Source of the DNA: Lactococcus nasutitermitis
Lineage (GTDB): Bacteria; Bacillota; Bacilli; Lactobacillales; Streptococcaceae
Reading direction: 5' to 3'
Assembly (NCBI RefSeq): GCF_018403765.1
Contig: NZ_BOVQ01000010.1
Span: forward strand, 1 to 64,000
DNA: 64,000 nt
The translations under genes were made by a program, and so were the position numbers. Every line of letters begins with the position of its first letter. Position 1 is the stretch's first letter. The notes beneath the pieces were generated by a model. The model was not told the origin of the DNA and did no database searches. It was given only the letters and a program-made list of their open reading frames with translations. Below are positions 53,790 to 64,000 of the stretch, one piece after another.

Positions 53790-56700
53790 TTAAAAGAAAT
53801 CATCAAATAAACTGAGTTGATTATCTTCTGGCATTCCTGCAAGAATTCCCATAGCATCCATGTTTTCAACGATTGTTTGAGAAACACCTCCGCGTTTTCT
53901 AAGTTCCATTTTACTGAGAAACTCTCCTTCTTGGCGAGCAGCAACAATTTGTTTGGCAACATTTTCTCCGAGACCATCCATCGTAACAAATGGTGGTATC
54001 AATGTATTGCCATCAATCACAAATTCTGTTGCTTCTGAACGATAAAGGTCCAATTTTCCGAAAGTATAACCACGTTCAAGCATCTCATTACAGAGTTCAA
54101 GTGTTGTATAAAGTGCTGTTTCTGTATTGCTGGCATCAAAACCTTTGTCTTTGATTTCTTGCATTTTACTCTTGACAACTTCTAAGCCGCCCCCCATGAC
54201 AGCAAGGTCAAAAGCGGTCGCACGGATAGAAAACCATGCACAATAGTAATAAATTGGATAATGCACCTTAAAATAAGCAATACGCAATGCCATCATGATG
54301 TAAGCTGCTGCGTGAGCTTTGGGGAACATATATTTGATTTTAGAGCAAGATTCGATGTACCATTCGGGTACTTCGTGTTCTTGCATGGCTGTAATATACG
54401 TTTCACGTTCTTCAGCTGGAATTTTAGTCCACATTCCTTTACGAACACGTTCCATGATTTGGAAAGCCATTGAGTTGTCCAAGCCTTTGTGAATGAGGTA
54501 AACCATGATATCATCACGACAGCCAATAACCGTTGAAAGGTCTGCAATTCCTGATTGGATAAGGTCTTGTGCATTGCCTGACCAAACATCTGTTCCGTGT
54601 GAAAGTCCTGAGATTTGTAGTAAATCCGCAAAAGTTTTTGGTTTTGCTTCGGCAATCATATTCATTGACGTGAAGGTTCCCATTTCTGGAATTCCTAATG
54701 TCCCTAAACTAACGCCTATTTGCTCTGGAGTTACTCCAAGAGACTCTGTTGAAGTAAAAATCTTCATAACTTCTTTATCATCCATTGGAATATCCTGTGG
54801 TACAATTCCAGACAAACTTTGTAATTTTCGAATCATCGTGGGGTCATCGTGTCCAAGTATGTCAAGTTTTAGGATATTATCGTGAATAGCATGGAAATCA
54901 AAGTGAGTTGTTTTCCAAGTAGCGTTGACATCATCTGCTGGAAACTGAACGGGTGAAAAGTCATATACATCCATGTAAGATGGAATAACAATAATTCCGC
55001 CTGCGTGTTGTCCTGTTGTTCGTTTGACACCAGTTGCTCCCATAGCGAGACGGTCAATTTCTGCACTTCCATAATATTGGTCATAATCGCGTTCATAACC
55101 TTTGACATAACCAAAGGCTGTTTTATCCGCAACGGTACCAATCGTTCCGGCACGAAAGGCATAATCATCACCGAAAATATCACGGACGTCAAGGTGGGCA
55201 AAAGGTTGGTCATCACCAGAGAAGTTCAAATCAATATCAGGAACTTTGTCACCTTTAAAGCCAAGGAAAGTTTCAAAAGGAATATCATGTCCGTCTTTAG
55301 TAAGTTTATTGCCACAGTTGGGACAGACTTTATCTGGCATATCATAGCCTGAACCGACTGAGCCATCATCATGAACTTCAAAATACTGACATTCTGAACA
55401 GATATAATGTGGTGGGAGTGGATTCACTTCAGTAATTCCAATCATTGTTGCAACCAATGAGCTCCCAACTGAACCTCGGGAACCAACAAGGTAACCACGT
55501 TTACTAGAACGAAAAACAAGTTCTTGAGCAATGATATAAATCACAGAGAAGCCATTTCCGACAATCGAGCGAAGTTCTCTTTCAAGTCGAGCATCTACGA
55601 TGTCAGGAAGTGGATTACCATAGACTGCGTGAGCTTTTTCATAGGCAAGTCGAACGATACGTTCTTCTGAACCTTCTCCTCCTTCAAAAGTCATCACTGG
55701 TGTATAAAGGTCATCTCGAACTGGTGTAAGTGTATCAAAACTGTCTGCCATTTCTTGCGTGTTTGTGATAACTATCTCACGCGCTGTCGCTTCATCAAGA
55801 AAACTAAAGGCATCTAGCATTTCATCGGTTGTACGAAAATGTGCTTCTGGTAAAGGAAGTGGTCTTGCGTGTTCGCCATGTCCTTGAGTCCAGTTGATTT
55901 CAGCTCCTTGACCCAGTGAACGGACGATAATTTCACGGTAAATGGCGTCTTCTGGATTGATGTAGTGAAGATTTCCTGTTGCGAGGACTGGTTTGTTGAG
56001 TGTTTTTCCTATTTTCACTAAATCTTTGAGACTTTGTTCAAGTTCTTTTTCGTTTTTAAAATTTCCTCCTACTAGGAGAGCGCGGTAGAGAGCTGGTGGC
56101 ATGACTTCAATAAAGTCATAAAATTTAGCAATTTCTAAAGTTTCTTCAAAGGTTTTATTGTTAATCGCATCAAAGACTTCTCCGATTTCACAGCCTGAAC
56201 CAACTAAAATTCCTTCACGATGTGCTTGCAAAACAGAACGTGGAATGCGTGGGACACCTGCGAAATAATTGACATTGGAATAACTGACAAGTTTGAATAG
56301 ATTTTTCAATCCTACTTGTGTTTGAGCATAGAGTGTCATATGTTTGGGACGAACTTTTTTGTAGGAATCTTCAGCGACAAGTCGTGCATTGAGGTCAAGA
56401 ACATTTTTCCATTCGAGATGTTTTACATTGCGCATCTCATCAAGCATGACCCAAAGAAGGCGAGCTGTGGCCTCCGCATCAGAATCGGCTCTGTGGTGCG
56501 CTGCGCCAAGGTCAATCTGAAATTTCTTGGTCAACTGTCCTAAACCGTAACGTTTCATTTCTGGATAAAGGTTACGAGCAAGTTCAAGTGTATCAATGAC
56601 TGGCTGGCTGATAATCGGCAATCCGGTGCGCTGATAATTCATGTTCATGAAACCGACATCAAAGGTTGCATTGTGGGCAACAAGAACTGTGCCTTCGCAG

Positions 56701-58715
56701 AATTTTTGGAAAGCAGTCAAGACTTCATAAAGAGGTTTGGAATTTTTCACATCATCATCGGTAATTCGTGTGAGTTCTGTGGTAAATTCGCTGAGACGAT
56801 AACCTGGATTTAGAAATTCAACAAAAGAATCAATCGGATTTCCTTTGTGCATCTTGGTTGCGGCTATCTGGATAAGGTCATTGTGAACGGCGGAAAGTCC
56901 TGTGGTTTCAACGTCAAAAACAACATAGGTGGATTCAAAAAGGTCTGCATCTGCTTCATTGAAAACGATTGGAATTTTGTCTTCTACAAGATTGGCTTCA
57001 ACACCGTAGATGATTTTTATGCCGTATTTTTTACTGGCTGAGTGGGCATGAGGATAGGACTGTAAGCCGCCATGGTCTGTGATAGCAATCGCTTTATGTC
57101 CCCATTTTGCGGCTTGAGCAACTAAATTTTCAACTTCTGGAATGGCATCCATCTGGCTCATATTTGTGTGCGCATGAAATTCGACACGTTTTTCTTCGGA
57201 TTTGTCTTGGCGAACTTTTTGAGTGGGAATTTCTACGAGGTCATTGAGCTGGAGGACGAGGTCTTTTTTGAAATCATCACGGACGACTGAACCGCGCACG
57301 CGCACCCATAATCCCGCTTTGATTTGTTTGGCTATGGCGATTTCTTCTGTGCCATACAGCCATTTTTGGACGTAAAAGCTTGATGTGTAATCTGTCATTT
57401 CAAACTCAAAAAGATGGCTGATATTTCCTGTTTTTCTGGATTTGATTTCGCGGACTTCGCCTTTGAAAATGTAGCCTTCAAAAACAATCTGTCCTTGCGT
57501 TGAAAATTCACTGACTGAGCGCATTGGTGTGATAGGTTCGTTATTTTTGATGTCGCGTCCCATTTGGAGTTTGTCAGATTGGAGAGATTCGAGCTGATTT
57601 CTTACTTTATCTACTGTTTCTTTTGGGGCAATCTGGACAACGGCATTGGCAGTCATTATCAAGTCATCTTTGTATTTGTCGTGTTCGATATTTCCTTGAA
57701 CGCGGAGCCAAAGTCCGTCAGCAAATGCTTTATCAGCTTCTTTTGTATCGTCAGAATTTTTGACAGAACTGTCAAAAATTTTGGCAGCTTCAACTTTTTT
57801 GACAATCTTGTCAAATTCCGCAATTTCTTCGTCTTTGCGTCCCCATTTGTTGACGTAAAATGTTGACGTCTCGTCAGCCAATCGTAACTCTAAAATATGA
57901 TTGGTTTTTCCTGAATTTTGACTGGTAAATTCGCGATGGTTGGCTGCAAAAACATAGCCTTCAAAAATGACGCCAGAACCTTCGCCTGCGATGAATGCCA
58001 TTGAGGTTACTGGACTTGTTCCACTGATTTTTCGTCCAAATGAAATGCCGTTTGACAAGGCTGTATCTACTTTTTCAGGAGTTTTTTCTGTTATTTGTTT
58101 ACTCTCACGTTCTGTGGCACGTTGTTTTTTCTGAGCTTCAACTTGTCCTTGCTCGACAGCTACTTGTGCCAGGCTTTGACTCACTTTTTCTTCGTGCGCT
58201 GCAAGACTTTCCTGGGTTAATTTTTCATCAACTACTGGACGCAATGTAATTTTCCCAAAGCCAAAATCAGCAAATTTTTCCTCCAAAATGGGAAAATTAT
58301 TTTTGACAAAACGGTCAAGCTGTGGATTGTCCTCGACCAAGAGATTGAGCTGCACACCACGTTGCTCGATATGGTATTTTTTGAAAATACTTGAAAAAGA
58401 GCGGTCGCAAAGCTCTGGCAAAGTCAGGATATACTGATAATAATCATTAAGTAATTTCTCATCAAAATCTGCTGAACGCGCAGTAATTCGCAAGTCTGTC
58501 TGTGCAATATTGGCAAAGGCAGCTTCTGTCAAATTGACCAACATTTTGTAGCTGCTGACAGGCAATATCTCATCAAAAACTAGCTTAAACCGCCAGAATT
58601 TGCTTTCTGTGTGCACTTCAACAGCATCAATATCAGCGCTCGCAAAAAGAGCTGTTTCACTCATTTCCCGTGGTAGCTTGATTTGTTCCATTAATTTTTC
58701 AAAAAGATTTGCCAT
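53790..58715 (-). CDS. polC: DNA polymerase III PolC, with doubled OB fold
   Basis: 1641 residues, the replicative polymerase of low-GC Gram-positives. N-terminal domains, then two tandem OB-fold units: VIFEGYVF… near 247-365 and IVFEGYIF… near 408-490. PHP domain starts near 512 ([13 protein letters not shown]), split by the proofreading exonuclease near 603 ([11 protein letters not shown]), zinc-binding CSECQY … CPNCGNK, palm/fingers with [11 protein letters not shown], and helix-hairpin-helix. About 180 residues longer than streptococcal PolC, chiefly from the extra OB unit. OB unit 1 carries an in-frame copy of the dispersed palindrome (FDSSVKN, ~313-320). Promoter 58742-58770. Confidence 0.96.
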   Translation of the reverse strand: MANLFEKLMEQIKLPREMSETALFASADIDAVEVHTESKFWRFKLVFDEILPVSSYKMLVNLTEAAFANIAQTDLRITARSADFDEKLLNDYYQYILTLPELCDRSFSSIFKKYHIEQRGVQLNLLVEDNPQLDRFVKNNFPILEEKFADFGFGKITLRPVVDEKLTQESLAAHEEKVSQSLAQVAVEQGQVEAQKKQRATERESKQITEKTPEKVDTALSNGISFGRKISGTSPVTSMAFIAGEGSGVIFEGYVFAANHREFTSQNSGKTNHILELRLADETSTFYVNKWGRKDEEIAEFDKIVKKVEAAKIFDSSVKNSDDTKEADKAFADGLWLRVQGNIEHDKYKDDLIMTANAVVQIAPKETVDKVRNQLESLQSDKLQMGRDIKNNEPITPMRSVSEFSTQGQIVFEGYIFKGEVREIKSRKTGNISHLFEFEMTDYTSSFYVQKWLYGTEEIAIAKQIKAGLWVRVRGSVVRDDFKKDLVLQLNDLVEIPTQKVRQDKSEEKRVEFHAHTNMSQMDAIPEVENLVAQAAKWGHKAIAITDHGGLQSYPHAHSASKKYGIKIIYGVEANLVEDKIPIVFNEADADLFESTYVVFDVETTGLSAVHNDLIQIAATKMHKGNPIDSFVEFLNPGYRLSEFTTELTRITDDDVKNSKPLYEVLTAFQKFCEGTVLVAHNATFDVGFMNMNYQRTGLPIISQPVIDTLELARNLYPEMKRYGLGQLTKKFQIDLGAAHHRADSDAEATARLLWVMLDEMRNVKHLEWKNVLDLNARLVAEDSYKKVRPKHMTLYAQTQVGLKNLFKLVSYSNVNYFAGVPRIPRSVLQAHREGILVGSGCEIGEVFDAINNKTFEETLEIAKFYDFIEVMPPALYRALLVGGNFKNEKELEQSLKDLVKIGKTLNKPVLATGNLHYINPEDAIYREIIVRSLGQGAEINWTQGHGEHARPLPLPEAHFRTTDEMLDAFSFLDEATAREIVITNTQEMADSFDTLTPVRDDLYTPVMTFEGGEGSEERIVRLAYEKAHAVYGNPLPDIVDARLERELRSIVGNGFSVIYIIAQELVFRSSKRGYLVGSRGSVGSSLVATMIGITEVNPLPPHYICSECQYFEVHDDGSVGSGYDMPDKVCPNCGNKLTKDGHDIPFETFLGFKGDKVPDIDLNFSGDDQPFAHLDVRDIFGDDYAFRAGTIGTVADKTAFGYVKGYERDYDQYYGSAEIDRLAMGATGVKRTTGQHAGGIIVIPSYMDVYDFSPVQFPADDVNATWKTTHFDFHAIHDNILKLDILGHDDPTMIRKLQSLSGIVPQDIPMDDKEVMKIFTSTESLGVTPEQIGVSLGTLGIPEMGTFTSMNMIAEAKPKTFADLLQISGLSHGTDVWSGNAQDLIQSGIADLSTVIGCRDDIMVYLIHKGLDNSMAFQIMERVRKGMWTKIPAEERETYITAMQEHEVPEWYIESCSKIKYMFPKAHAAAYIMMALRIAYFKVHYPIYYYCAWFSIRATAFDLAVMGGGLEVVKSKMQEIKDKGFDASNTETALYTTLELCNEMLERGYTFGKLDLYRSEATEFVIDGNTLIPPFVTMDGLGENVAKQIVAARQEGEFLSKMELRKRGGVSQTIVENMDAMGILAGMPEDNQLSLFDDFF
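57755..57780. repeat. dispersed palindrome, perfect copy inside polC
   Basis: AATTTTTGACAG and CTGTCAAAAATT around AA: perfect 12-bp arms, in frame, encoding IFDSSVKN in the first OB unit. Confidence 0.88.
57795..57815. repeat. dispersed palindrome-like site in polC
   Basis: TTTTTTGACA and TTGTCAAAT around ATC; encodes FDKIVKK. Fifteen bases from the perfect copy; may be chance. Confidence 0.4.
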
Positions 58716-58741
58716 TTTATCTCCGTTATTTGAAATTTCTA

Positions 58742-58770
58742 TTTATAATTATAACATGAAAACCGGTCAA
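58742..58770 (-). promoter_or_regulatory. promoter of polC
   Basis: TTGACC, 17 nt, TATAAA on the minus strand; the -35 is the 3' arm of the upstream terminator hairpin. A second TATAAT lies within the spacer. Confidence 0.55.
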
Positions 58771-58789
58771 AAAGTGACCGATTTTTTAA
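58757..58789 (-). terminator. terminator of the 181-residue membrane protein gene
   Basis: AAAATCGGTCA/TGACCGGTTTT-type hairpin with one G-T pair and a short T tail; overlaps the polC promoter. Confidence 0.6.
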
Positions 58790-58791
58790 TA

Positions 58792-58813
58792 TTTTTTGAC
58801 AGTTCTGTCAAAA
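58792..58813. repeat. dispersed palindrome, perfect copy between polC and its neighbour
   Basis: TTTTTTGACAG and CTGTCAAAAT around TT; it overlaps the stop end of the 181-residue protein gene (58808). Confidence 0.82.
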
Positions 58814-59353
58814 TTTAAAACCATCTTCCTGAGCATTTTTTTCGGTCAAATCCAAGAAAAAGATAGCATTTGCCAATGATGTCACCATATTACGCTCGAA
58901 ATAGTTAATCATCAGTTGTAAATCTCTTATATTCAAATTTCGTGCAGGAATTTTACTGTTTTTCAGCGCCATTTCTAACTCTGCTTTTTCTTTTGACAGT
59001 TCTGTCAAATTTTTATTTAGCGAACGCTGACCTGTCAATTTAACACGTTCAACTTTTTTGGGCATTTTCCCATGTGTCAACAGCCAAAAATACAAAGCTA
59101 CAGACAGCACTAAAATAATAAGCGAAACAAAAAAATCAAGATAAATAAAAACGTGCAAGCTCTCCAAAATCGCAAAAACAATAAAGGCAAAAATCACCGC
59201 AAGTTCCACAGCATGACGGATTTTTCCCCATTTCAATCTTTTATCATATTTTTCTAATGCTAATTGTCGTTGTCGCTCATTATCCTCTAACTTTGTCAGT
59301 ATCTCCAACATCTCCCGACAATAATTTAAATCTTTTTCATGTATTGAGGTCAT
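58808..59353 (-). CDS. membrane protein of unknown function with coiled-coil flanks
   Basis: 181 residues. Charged N-terminal segment (DLNYCREMLEILTKLEDNER), two adjacent helices (HAVELAVIFAFIVFAILESL; LDFFVSLIILVLSVALYFWL), then a Lys/Glu-rich predicted coiled coil (RSLNKNLTELSKEKAELEMA). The palindrome copy at 58993-59011 encodes LTELSK in that coil. No family recognised. Starts 54 nt after the flavoprotein gene, likely same transcript. Confidence 0.8.
   Translation of the reverse strand: MTSIHEKDLNYCREMLEILTKLEDNERQRQLALEKYDKRLKWGKIRHAVELAVIFAFIVFAILESLHVFIYLDFFVSLIILVLSVALYFWLLTHGKMPKKVERVKLTGQRSLNKNLTELSKEKAELEMALKNSKIPARNLNIRDLQLMINYFERNMVTSLANAIFFLDLTEKNAQEDGFKF
58993..59011. repeat. 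dispersed palindrome, copy inside the 181-residue protein gene
   Basis: TTTTGACAG and CTGTCAAA around TT, in frame (LTELSK). Confidence 0.78.
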
Positions 59354-59407
59354 TTCCCCTCCGATAACTTCCGTTACAAGTCAATTTCTTTTTAGCCCAA
59401 GTATTTA

Positions 59408-60751
59408 TTAATCTTGCTTTTCTTCCTGATTTCCTCGCACTAAACGCGCCAAAATCCGATTAAATCCCCGTGGGTCTTTATAGCCATGTTCAAAATAAAA
59501 ATCTGTAAATTCAATATCTTCTACTGTTAAATTACGCTCAATCGCAAGTGATATAATATCGGCATAAGCAGCCAAATCTGGCGTTTTCCCAATACATTGC
59601 AAACCAATAATTCGGTGTGTGTGCCGTTCATAAACCAGCCAAACATAACTTGTAGAATGTCCTTTCAAATGAGCATTTACCGCTTGAACAGACAAAGCAT
59701 CTAAACCTACTTTTTTCGCTTGTGCCAACGTTTGCCCAGTCAAAGCAATCACCATATCCTTCATCGGCACATGATAAGTCGCCTGTGTAGAATTTATTTT
59801 TTGCCGTGCTTTCATGAGATTAACAGCTGCAATCTCCCCGTTACGTACACTATCCGAAGCGTGTGGAAGATAAAAGTTTTTCCCCGCACGTTCAACCCAA
59901 GTCGTTGAAGCATCGCCGACCGCAAAAACATCTGCAACACTTGTTTGCATATATTCATCAACAAGTATCGCCCCCCGGTCGCCAAGAGTCACTTGCTCAT
60001 GAAGCAAATAAGTATTTGGTTGAAAACCAAGCGCAAAAATCACACCATCAACGGAAATTTCTTTTGTTGTCGTATGCAAAAGACTTCCATTGTCAGCTGC
60101 TTTAGAAATTTCTGTGACACGACAGTCATTTTCTACTTGCACACCTTCACTGCTTACGATTTTTTCTAATAATGTTGATGATGCTTCGTCCAAATAGCGA
60201 CTCAGAACATGATGATGCGCATTTATCCAAGTTGTTTTTATACCACGTTGGTTGCAAATACGTGCTACTTCAAGTCCTGTCATTCCACCACCGACAATAG
60301 CGACTGTCTTTGCCTTTTCTAAAAATTTTCCTGCTGCAATCGCATCTGTCATTCCCTTCAAAAAGAAAATTTCACTTGTATTATCAAAAGGAATCAGTGG
60401 CATTATCGGATAACTTCCCGTTGCAAATACGAGTTTATCATACTTATCTTCTAAAAGTTCCTCCGAACCCAAATGATAATAAGTCAACTTCTTTTCTTTG
60501 ACATCAATGCTACTAACAACCGACTCTGTGATAAAGTGAATCCCTGTTGCACGGATTTCTTCTGGCGAAAGATAGCTTGATTGAAACAAACTTTCTTTTT
60601 CTCCTGCCAAATAAGAAATAATTCCCTGAGAAACAAAAGATGTCCGTTCATTTTTTTCATAAATGACAATTTCTGCTTCTGGATATTCTTCCAAAGCACG
60701 CAAAGCTGTACAAATCCCTGCGTGCGAACCTCCTATAATTACAATCCTCAT
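59408..60751 (-). CDS. NADH oxidase-like FAD disulfide-reductase-family flavoprotein lacking the redox cysteine
   Basis: 447 residues. FAD-binding IVIIGGSHAGICTA at 3-16, NAD-binding VAIVGGGMTGLEVARI near 150, second FAD motif GVIFALGFQPN … VFAVGDASTTW, and the C-terminal dimerisation domain. The family's active cysteine sits in SFxSCG at residue 42; here the sequence is SFVSQGI, so Gln42 replaces it. Water-forming NADH oxidases and CoA-disulfide reductases need that Cys, so this one may make H2O2 or have another substrate. Between proS and the 181-residue membrane protein. Confidence 0.85.
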   Translation of the reverse strand: MRIVIIGGSHAGICTALRALEEYPEAEIVIYEKNERTSFVSQGIISYLAGEKESLFQSSYLSPEEIRATGIHFITESVVSSIDVKEKKLTYYHLGSEELLEDKYDKLVFATGSYPIMPLIPFDNTSEIFFLKGMTDAIAAGKFLEKAKTVAIVGGGMTGLEVARICNQRGIKTTWINAHHHVLSRYLDEASSTLLEKIVSSEGVQVENDCRVTEISKAADNGSLLHTTTKEISVDGVIFALGFQPNTYLLHEQVTLGDRGAILVDEYMQTSVADVFAVGDASTTWVERAGKNFYLPHASDSVRNGEIAAVNLMKARQKINSTQATYHVPMKDMVIALTGQTLAQAKKVGLDALSVQAVNAHLKGHSTSYVWLVYERHTHRIIGLQCIGKTPDLAAYADIISLAIERNLTVEDIEFTDFYFEHGYKDPRGFNRILARLVRGNQEEKQD

Positions 60752-60833
60752 TTTACTCTTATATCTTTCTCATACAAAGCAAAAATCAACAATCCATAGA
60801 CTGTTGAAAATTAGCAGTGAAATAGTTTTTTAA

Positions 60834-62696
<1,863 letters not shown>

Positions 62697-62726
62697 TTAT
62701 TCCTTTTATTTCGATTAAATAGTTGA

Positions 62727-64000
62727 TTATCTGATGAATGCACGCATGATGTCATTCCATGTTACGGCGACAAAGAGTACAAGCATGAAGACCACACCAA
62801 TCAAGGTAATGATAGATTCTTTTTCTTGTGATAATGGTTTGCCACGAACCGCTTCAACCAGGTTCAGGACGATTTTTCCGCCGTCTAGGACAGGAATTGG
62901 GATGAGATTGACTAATCCAAGGTTGATAGAGAGCATTCCAAGGAAGTAAATCACGGTTACAAGTCCACCACGCGCGGCTTGACCACTCATTTGATATATC
63001 GCGACCGGTCCGCCCAGTTGGTTGAGTGATGGATGGACAAAAAGATGACGAAGAGCGTTAATAATCAAGGTGAACATTTGCCCTGCTTGAACAAATCCTC
63101 CTGTGACTTTATCCCAGAAGCCAGTTTTTATCTTTTGCATGATGCCGACTTTATAATCGCCGTCCATTTTTTTTGGCGTGACAGGAATTGTTTTTTCAGC
63201 TGAGTTGCGGATAACATCTAATTCTAATTTTTTTCCTTTTGAGTTGGTAATCGCTGTGACAACTGCGTTCCAATCCTTTGTCGCTTTTCCATTGACTGCT
63301 TTAATCTCATCACCCGACTTTAATCCTGCTGTATAGGCGGGTGTGCCGTGTTCGACTTGACCGATATGATTGGTATTACTTGGGACACCTCCTTGCATGA
63401 AGGTAATGATGACGAAAGCAATCACTCCAAGAATGAAATTATTTAAAGGTCCAGCAAAATTTGTTAAAATCTTACCGATAACTGTTGCTGATTGATATTG
63501 TACATCTTCGGGAGCAATGCGAATTTCTGTTCCATCTTCTTCAATAATCGTTGCATCATGGTCAACTTTGTAACGTTTGATTTCGCCAAAAACTTCTCCT
63601 TCAATGAAAAGTTCTTTTTCAAAATCATAGTCTGTTACGAGAATTGGGATAGAATTTTCTAGTTCAACACGTTCTGACAGATTGACACGGCTAATAATTG
63701 TGTCATTTTCTGTCAAAACTGTCTCGTGAGCATTTTTGACAGAACTGTCAAAAACTTTTTGCTTTGTTTTAACGGCTAATGACGCTGGTGTGCCTTTTTT
63801 TATCTCTGTTTTGTCATCGCCCCAGCCAGCCATACGTACATAACCGCCAACCGGCAAAATACGTATGGTGTAAAGTGTGCCATCTTTTGCCCGATGTCCA
63901 AAGATTTTCGGCCCCATTCCAATCGAAAATTCGCGCACCAAAATTCCTGCACGTTTTGCCCACCAAAGATGACCGTATTCGTGGATACAGACAATAATAC
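62727..64000 (-). CDS. rseP: RIP metalloprotease RseP/RasP (N terminus outside window)
   Basis: At least 420 residues visible; the gene runs off the right edge upstream. The zinc site HEYGHLWW is readable at about 63963-63980. One PDZ domain (GTPAYTAGLKSGDEIKAVNG), and the second-helix motif LNLGLVNLIPIPVLDGGKIV. Cleaves membrane proteins within the bilayer, e.g. anti-sigma factors and leftover signal peptides. Carries an in-frame palindrome copy encoding KVFDSSVKN in a soluble loop. Confidence 0.94.
   Translation of the reverse strand, partial: IIVCIHEYGHLWWAKRAGILVREFSIGMGPKIFGHRAKDGTLYTIRILPVGGYVRMAGWGDDKTEIKKGTPASLAVKTKQKVFDSSVKNAHETVLTENDTIISRVNLSERVELENSIPILVTDYDFEKELFIEGEVFGEIKRYKVDHDATIIEEDGTEIRIAPEDVQYQSATVIGKILTNFAGPLNNFILGVIAFVIITFMQGGVPSNTNHIGQVEHGTPAYTAGLKSGDEIKAVNGKATKDWNAVVTAITNSKGKKLELDVIRNSAEKTIPVTPKKMDGDYKVGIMQKIKTGFWDKVTGGFVQAGQMFTLIINALRHLFVHPSLNQLGGPVAIYQMSGQAARGGLVTVIYFLGMLSINLGLVNLIPIPVLDGGKIVLNLVEAVRGKPLSQEKESIITLIGVVFMLVLFVAVTWNDIMRAFIR
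63733..63754. repeat. dispersed palindrome, perfect copy inside rseP
   Basis: TTTTTGACAG and CTGTCAAAAA around AA, in frame. It encodes the same FDSSVKN heptapeptide as the copy in polC. Confidence 0.88.

Overview
The window looks like a chromosomal segment of a low-GC Gram-positive coccus, most likely a Lactococcus. Grounds: an AT-rich genome with the zinc-uptake order zitR-zitS-zitQ-zitP; the neighbourhood pbp2A / rpmG-secE-nusG; a comG pseudopilus operon; a PolC-type replicase with a doubled OB domain; zinc-ribbon forms of S14, L33 and L36; and an L17 downstream element RNA after rplQ. I cannot name the species from sequence alone. Almost everything is on the minus strand.

Layout in + coordinates: tRNA-Thr (201-273). 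Two GT4 glycosyltransferases (517-3653) lie behind a 3184-residue Ser/Ala-rich LPXTG surface protein (3811-13365). A compact convergent small-protein/antisense-RNA pair follows that looks like a type I toxin-antitoxin module (13694-14059), then the L17 downstream element (14080-14217). The S10-spc-alpha ribosomal block (rpsJ to rplQ, 36090 down to 14251) is split twice. An amino-acid permease on the opposite strand sits between rpmD and rplO (19992-21446). A three-gene WxL surface-protein locus plus a broken Sel1-repeat gene sits between rpsN and rpsH (24082-29095). Each break is flanked by intrinsic terminators and by a good promoter for the downstream ribosomal genes, so one operon has become at least three units. 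Extra terminator-like hairpins also separate rplO, secY, adk and infA.

Upstream of the ribosomal block come mscL, a MATE exporter with threonine synthase, nusG, secE, rpmG, an OatA-type acyltransferase and PBP2A. Next are a divergent RluA-family pseudouridine synthase whose 3' end overlaps zitP, the ZitR-controlled zinc uptake operon with two operators on its promoter, an apparently intact comG operon, a small membrane protein, an XRE regulator, polC, a small membrane protein, an NADH-oxidase-like flavoprotein that lacks the catalytic cysteine, proS and a truncated rseP.

The most unusual pattern crosses gene boundaries: a short AT-flanked palindrome (arms TTTTTGACAG and CTGTCAAAAA around AA or TT) recurs at least eight times almost perfectly and about nine times in degenerate form, mainly from 27.9 kb to the right edge. 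It lies both between genes and in frame inside genes (PolC, RseP, ThrC, a membrane protein), where it encodes FDSSVKN or LTELSK. The other leading candidates for undescribed biology are the convergent small-protein/antisense-RNA locus, the invaded ribosomal operon, and three genes (rpmG, the rluA-type gene, comGA) whose promoter -10 elements end only 7 nt before the start codon, which predicts leaderless mRNAs.
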